Part shown: positions 62,135 through 64,000 of the stretch, piece after piece | How positions within the stretch are numbered: position 1 is the stretch's first letter | Layout: each line of letters begins with the position of its first letter | DNA from: Pelomonas sp. Root1444 | Lineage (GTDB): Bacteria; Pseudomonadota; Gammaproteobacteria; Burkholderiales; Burkholderiaceae_C | Direction of reading: 5' to 3' | DNA length: 64,000 nt | Assembly: GCF_001426885.1 (NCBI RefSeq) | Contig: NZ_LMFP01000003.1 | Span: 984,720 to 1,048,719 of the forward strand | Notes under the pieces: model-generated | What the model was told of the DNA's origin: nothing | Seen by the model: only the letters and a program-made list of their open reading frames with translations | The model's database searches: none | Program-made: the position numbers and the translations under genes

Positions 62135-62470
62135 TCAGCAGGCGCTGAACTTCAGCGCCTGCCCCGCCTGTTCGCTCGCGCTGCGCGACAGCCGTGCGCA
62201 GAACTCCTGGCCCTCGCGGTCCACCCACTGCGCGCCATCCCACTTGAAGTGGTAGCCGCCCGAGCGCGCGGCCAGCCAGATCTCCTGCAGCGGCGGCTGC
62301 GTGTTGATGACGATCTTGCTGCCGCCCGGCATGCTGAGTTCCAGCAGGCCGCCGGTGCGGTGGCTGTCGATGTCGACCACGTCCTCTTCCAGCCATGCAT
62401 CCACTTGCGCCTCGATGCGGGCGAGCAGGGCGTGGGCCTTGGCGTGATAGTCGGCGTCGGACAGGGACAT
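62135..62470 (-). CDS. cyaY: Iron-sulfur assembly protein CyaY (bacterial frataxin)
   Basis: 111 residues. The frataxin fold is shown by an N-terminal helix with acidic residues (MSLSDADYHAKAHALLARIE; EEDVVDIDSH), a sheet with LELSMPGGSKIVINTQPPLQ, the signature EIWLAARSGGYHFKWD and a final WVD segment. CyaY binds iron and the cysteine desulfurase IscS and modulates Fe-S assembly. Divergent from lptM by 11 bases, the classic cyaY-lptM arrangement. Confidence 0.95.
   Translation of the reverse strand: MSLSDADYHAKAHALLARIEAQVDAWLEEDVVDIDSHRTGGLLELSMPGGSKIVINTQPPLQEIWLAARSGGYHFKWDGAQWVDREGQEFCARLSRSASEQAGQALKFSAC
62138..62162. terminator. Hairpin between convergent mrcA and cyaY
   Basis: GCAGGCGCTGAA and TTCAGCGCCTGC form a perfect 12-bp inverted repeat around one base. 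It lies 10 bases after the mrcA stop but within the last codons of cyaY. There is no T run, so its role as terminator is uncertain. Confidence 0.45.
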
Positions 62471-62481
62471 AAACTGGGCGG

Positions 62482-62643
62482 ATGAAGAAGACTCCCGTCA
62501 GTGTAGGCGCGCCTACCCTAGCAAAGATCATCGCCTTGGCCATCACCCTTACCGCTCTCGCGGGTTGTGGCCAGAAAGGGCCGCTCACGCTGGCCAAGCC
62601 GGCCGACGCGGCGTCGGCGCCCGCCTCCGCACCGACGCGTTAG
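62482..62643 (+). CDS. lptM: LPS-assembly lipoprotein LptM (YifL)
   Basis: 53 residues from the ATG at 62482. A signal sequence ([20 protein letters not shown] and following) ends in the lipobox ALAGC, followed at once by the family hallmark GQKGPL, then an Ala/Pro-rich tail. LptM stabilises the LptD-LptE complex at the outer membrane. In most Proteobacteria it sits between cyaY and lysA; here lysA is missing and an opposite-strand ABC ATPase follows. Its TAG stop shares bases with the TAA of that gene. Confidence 0.9.
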   Translation: MKKTPVSVGAPTLAKIIALAITLTALAGCGQKGPLTLAKPADAASAPASAPTR

Positions 62644-63635
62644 GCGCGCCCCTCCTCCACCGCGTGGCAGGCCACGCGCACACCACGAAGTTCGAGCAGC
62701 GCCGGCCGCTCGACCTTGCAGCGTTCATTGGACAACGGGCAGCGCGGATGAAAGCTGCAGCCGCTCGGCGGGTTGAGCGGGTTGGGCACCTCGCCTTGCA
62801 CTGGCGTGCGAGCGCGGCCGCTCATGTGGATGTCGGGGATCGCGTCCAGCAGCATGCGCGTGTAGGGGTGCTGTGGGCGCGCGAACAGCGTGGCCTTGTC
62901 CGCCACCTCGACAAGCCGGCCGAGGTACATGACGCCGACCTGGTCGGCCACATGACGCACGACGGCAAGGTTGTGCGAAATGAAGAGGTAAGTCAGGCCG
63001 CGCTCGCGCTGCAGGTCCTTCATGATGTTGAGCACCTGCGCCTGCACCGACACATCCAGCGCCGAGGTCGGCTCGTCGCAGACGAGGAACTCGGGCTGGG
63101 TCGCGAGCGCGCGAGCGATGGAGATGCGCTGGCGCTGCCCACCGGAGAACTGGTGCGGGAACTTCTCCGCATCGGCCGGATTCAGCCCCACCGAACTCAG
63201 CAGCTCGCCGACCCGCTGGCGCGCATCGGCGTCGCCCTTCACCAGGCCATGCTCGCGCAGCGGCTCGGCGACGATGTCCAACACCGTCCAGCGTGGATTC
63301 AAGGACGCATACGGATCCTGGAAGATCATCTGCATGCGCCGGCGCAGCGGGCCAGCGCCCGGGCCGGCGAGCGTCTTTGCGATGTCTTCGCCGTCAAAAC
63401 TGACGCTGCCGCGCGTCGGCCCGTAGAGGCCGACCAGCAGGCGCGCCACCGTGCTCTTGCCACAGCCGCTCTCGCCCACCAGCGCCAGCGTCTTGCCGCG
63501 CTCGATGGCGAACGACACGCCGTCGACCGCATGCACGAAGGCCCTGGGCTTGCGCTCCACGACCCGGTTCAGCCACGGCGGCGACACGTCGAAGACCTTG
63601 GCGAGGTCATGGACCTCCACGAGAGGCTTGCTCAT
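62640..63635 (-). CDS. Peptide ABC transporter ATP-binding protein (OppF/DppF type)
   Basis: 331 residues. Walker A is GESGCGKST, signature [14 protein letters not shown], Walker [14 protein letters not shown], and H-loop [11 protein letters not shown]. The C-terminal oligo_HPY region has the [14 protein letters not shown] cysteines seen in OppD/OppF-type ATPases. It energises uptake of oligo- or dipeptides or related substrates such as nickel or sugars; the permeases and binding protein lie outside the window, so the substrate is open. It follows the OppD-like gene with a 4-base overlap. Confidence 0.92.
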   Translation of the reverse strand: MSKPLVEVHDLAKVFDVSPPWLNRVVERKPRAFVHAVDGVSFAIERGKTLALVGESGCGKSTVARLLVGLYGPTRGSVSFDGEDIAKTLAGPGAGPLRRRMQMIFQDPYASLNPRWTVLDIVAEPLREHGLVKGDADARQRVGELLSSVGLNPADAEKFPHQFSGGQRQRISIARALATQPEFLVCDEPTSALDVSVQAQVLNIMKDLQRERGLTYLFISHNLAVVRHVADQVGVMYLGRLVEVADKATLFARPQHPYTRMLLDAIPDIHMSGRARTPVQGEVPNPLNPPSGCSFHPRCPLSNERCKVERPALLELRGVRVACHAVEEGRA

Positions 63636-64000
63636 CGCGCCACCTCCACGGTCACCGGGCGCCAGCAGGCGGCGCGCGTGGCATTGACGTCGAACAAGTC
63701 GGGCCGATCGATGCGGCAGCGGTCGACGACGCGCGGGCAGCGCGGGTTGAACGCGCAGCCGGGCGGGATGGCGGTCAGCCGCGGCATCGAGCCGTCGATC
63801 TGCAGCAGCCGTTCACGGTCCTCGTCCATGGCCGGGATGGAGCCCATCAGACCCACCGTATACGGGTGGGCGGGCCTGTGGATGATGTCGGCGACCGGCC
63901 CGATCTCGGCGACGCGGCCGGCGTACATGACGGCCACGCGGTCGCAGGTCTCGGCGATGACGCCCATGTCGTGCGTGACCAGCATGACGGCCGCGCCCTG
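63632..64000 (-). CDS. Peptide ABC transporter ATP-binding protein (OppD/DppD type), 5' end outside window
   Basis: The last 122 residues of an ATPase whose frame is open through base 64000. Visible are the H-loop [35 protein letters not shown] and the C-terminal cysteine cluster [14 protein letters not shown] of the oligo_HPY domain. Walker A and B lie beyond the edge. It would pair with the downstream OppF-like ATPase as a heterodimer. Confidence 0.9.
   Translation of the reverse strand, partial: QGAAVMLVTHDMGVIAETCDRVAVMYAGRVAEIGPVADIIHRPAHPYTVGLMGSIPAMDEDRERLLQIDGSMPRLTAIPPGCAFNPRCPRVVDRCRIDRPDLFDVNATRAACWRPVTVEVAR

Overview
The window is a contiguous piece of a high-GC betaproteobacterial chromosome, most likely Burkholderiales and probably the Roseateles/Mitsuaria/Rubrivivax/Leptothrix side of the order. 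This rests on conserved blocks typical of that order: hemA-prfA-prmC-grxD-ubiX, proS divergent from rppH, rplU-rpmA-obgE-proB divergent from ispB, pilBCD-coaE-zapD-yacG, mlaFEDACB, and mrcA divergent from pilMNOPQ...aroKB-dgt...gltBD. The species cannot be fixed without a search. I see no prophage, plasmid, CRISPR array or large island. Almost all of the window is vertically inherited core genome.

Layout. 1-2670: a divergent pair for pectin/rhamnogalacturonan breakdown, a secreted oligogalacturonate-lyase-like protein (cut by the window edge) and a secreted protein with two tandem SGNH esterase domains. 2685-4890: tRNA-Met with its own promoter and terminator, a small secreted protein, miaB and a small membrane protein. 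4946-10566: hemA, prfA, prmC, a small outer-membrane-like protein, grxD, ubiX and an OmpA-type lipoprotein. 10588-18048: a lytic transglycosylase coupled to proS, rppH, proB, obgE, rpmA, rplU, ispB and tRNA-Pro. 18171-23739: pilB, pilC, pilD, coaE, zapD, yacG. 23736-29358: sugar-phosphate metabolism, with tal-pgi-HAD phosphatase divergent from zwf-hexR around a candidate HexR operator. 29359-33384: the Mla phospholipid-trafficking operon. 33673-40780: pilE, fimT, pilV, pilW, pilX, pilY1, the minor pilin and adhesin operon. 40846-47152: gltD and gltB. 47221-48025: a RAYT (Y1 transposase) flanked by inverted repeats. 48040-59447: one long minus-strand operon pilM-N-O-P-Q, a large Ig-repeat lipoprotein, aroK, aroB, dgt. 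59734-64000: mrcA, cyaY, lptM and two peptide-ABC-transporter ATPases, the last cut by the window edge.

How it works together. Three separate blocks supply most of a type IVa pilus: motor, platform and prepilin peptidase (pilBCD), alignment complex and secretin (pilMNOPQ), and tip/minor pilins (pilE to pilY1). The most interesting element is a 1148-residue surface-type lipoprotein with repeated bacterial Ig-like domains and two EF-hand-like loops. It lies inside the pilM-to-aroB operon, between pilQ and aroK. The PilY1 of the same genome lacks both the MIDAS signature and the usual calcium loop. Other points of note are the doubled SGNH esterase with atypical Asp positions, the RAYT element, and several convergent gene pairs whose stop codons overlap or abut and whose hairpins lie in coding sequence.

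No gene-free stretch exceeds about 300 bases. The longest gaps (16656-16954, 33385-33672, 59448-59733) are divergent promoter regions.
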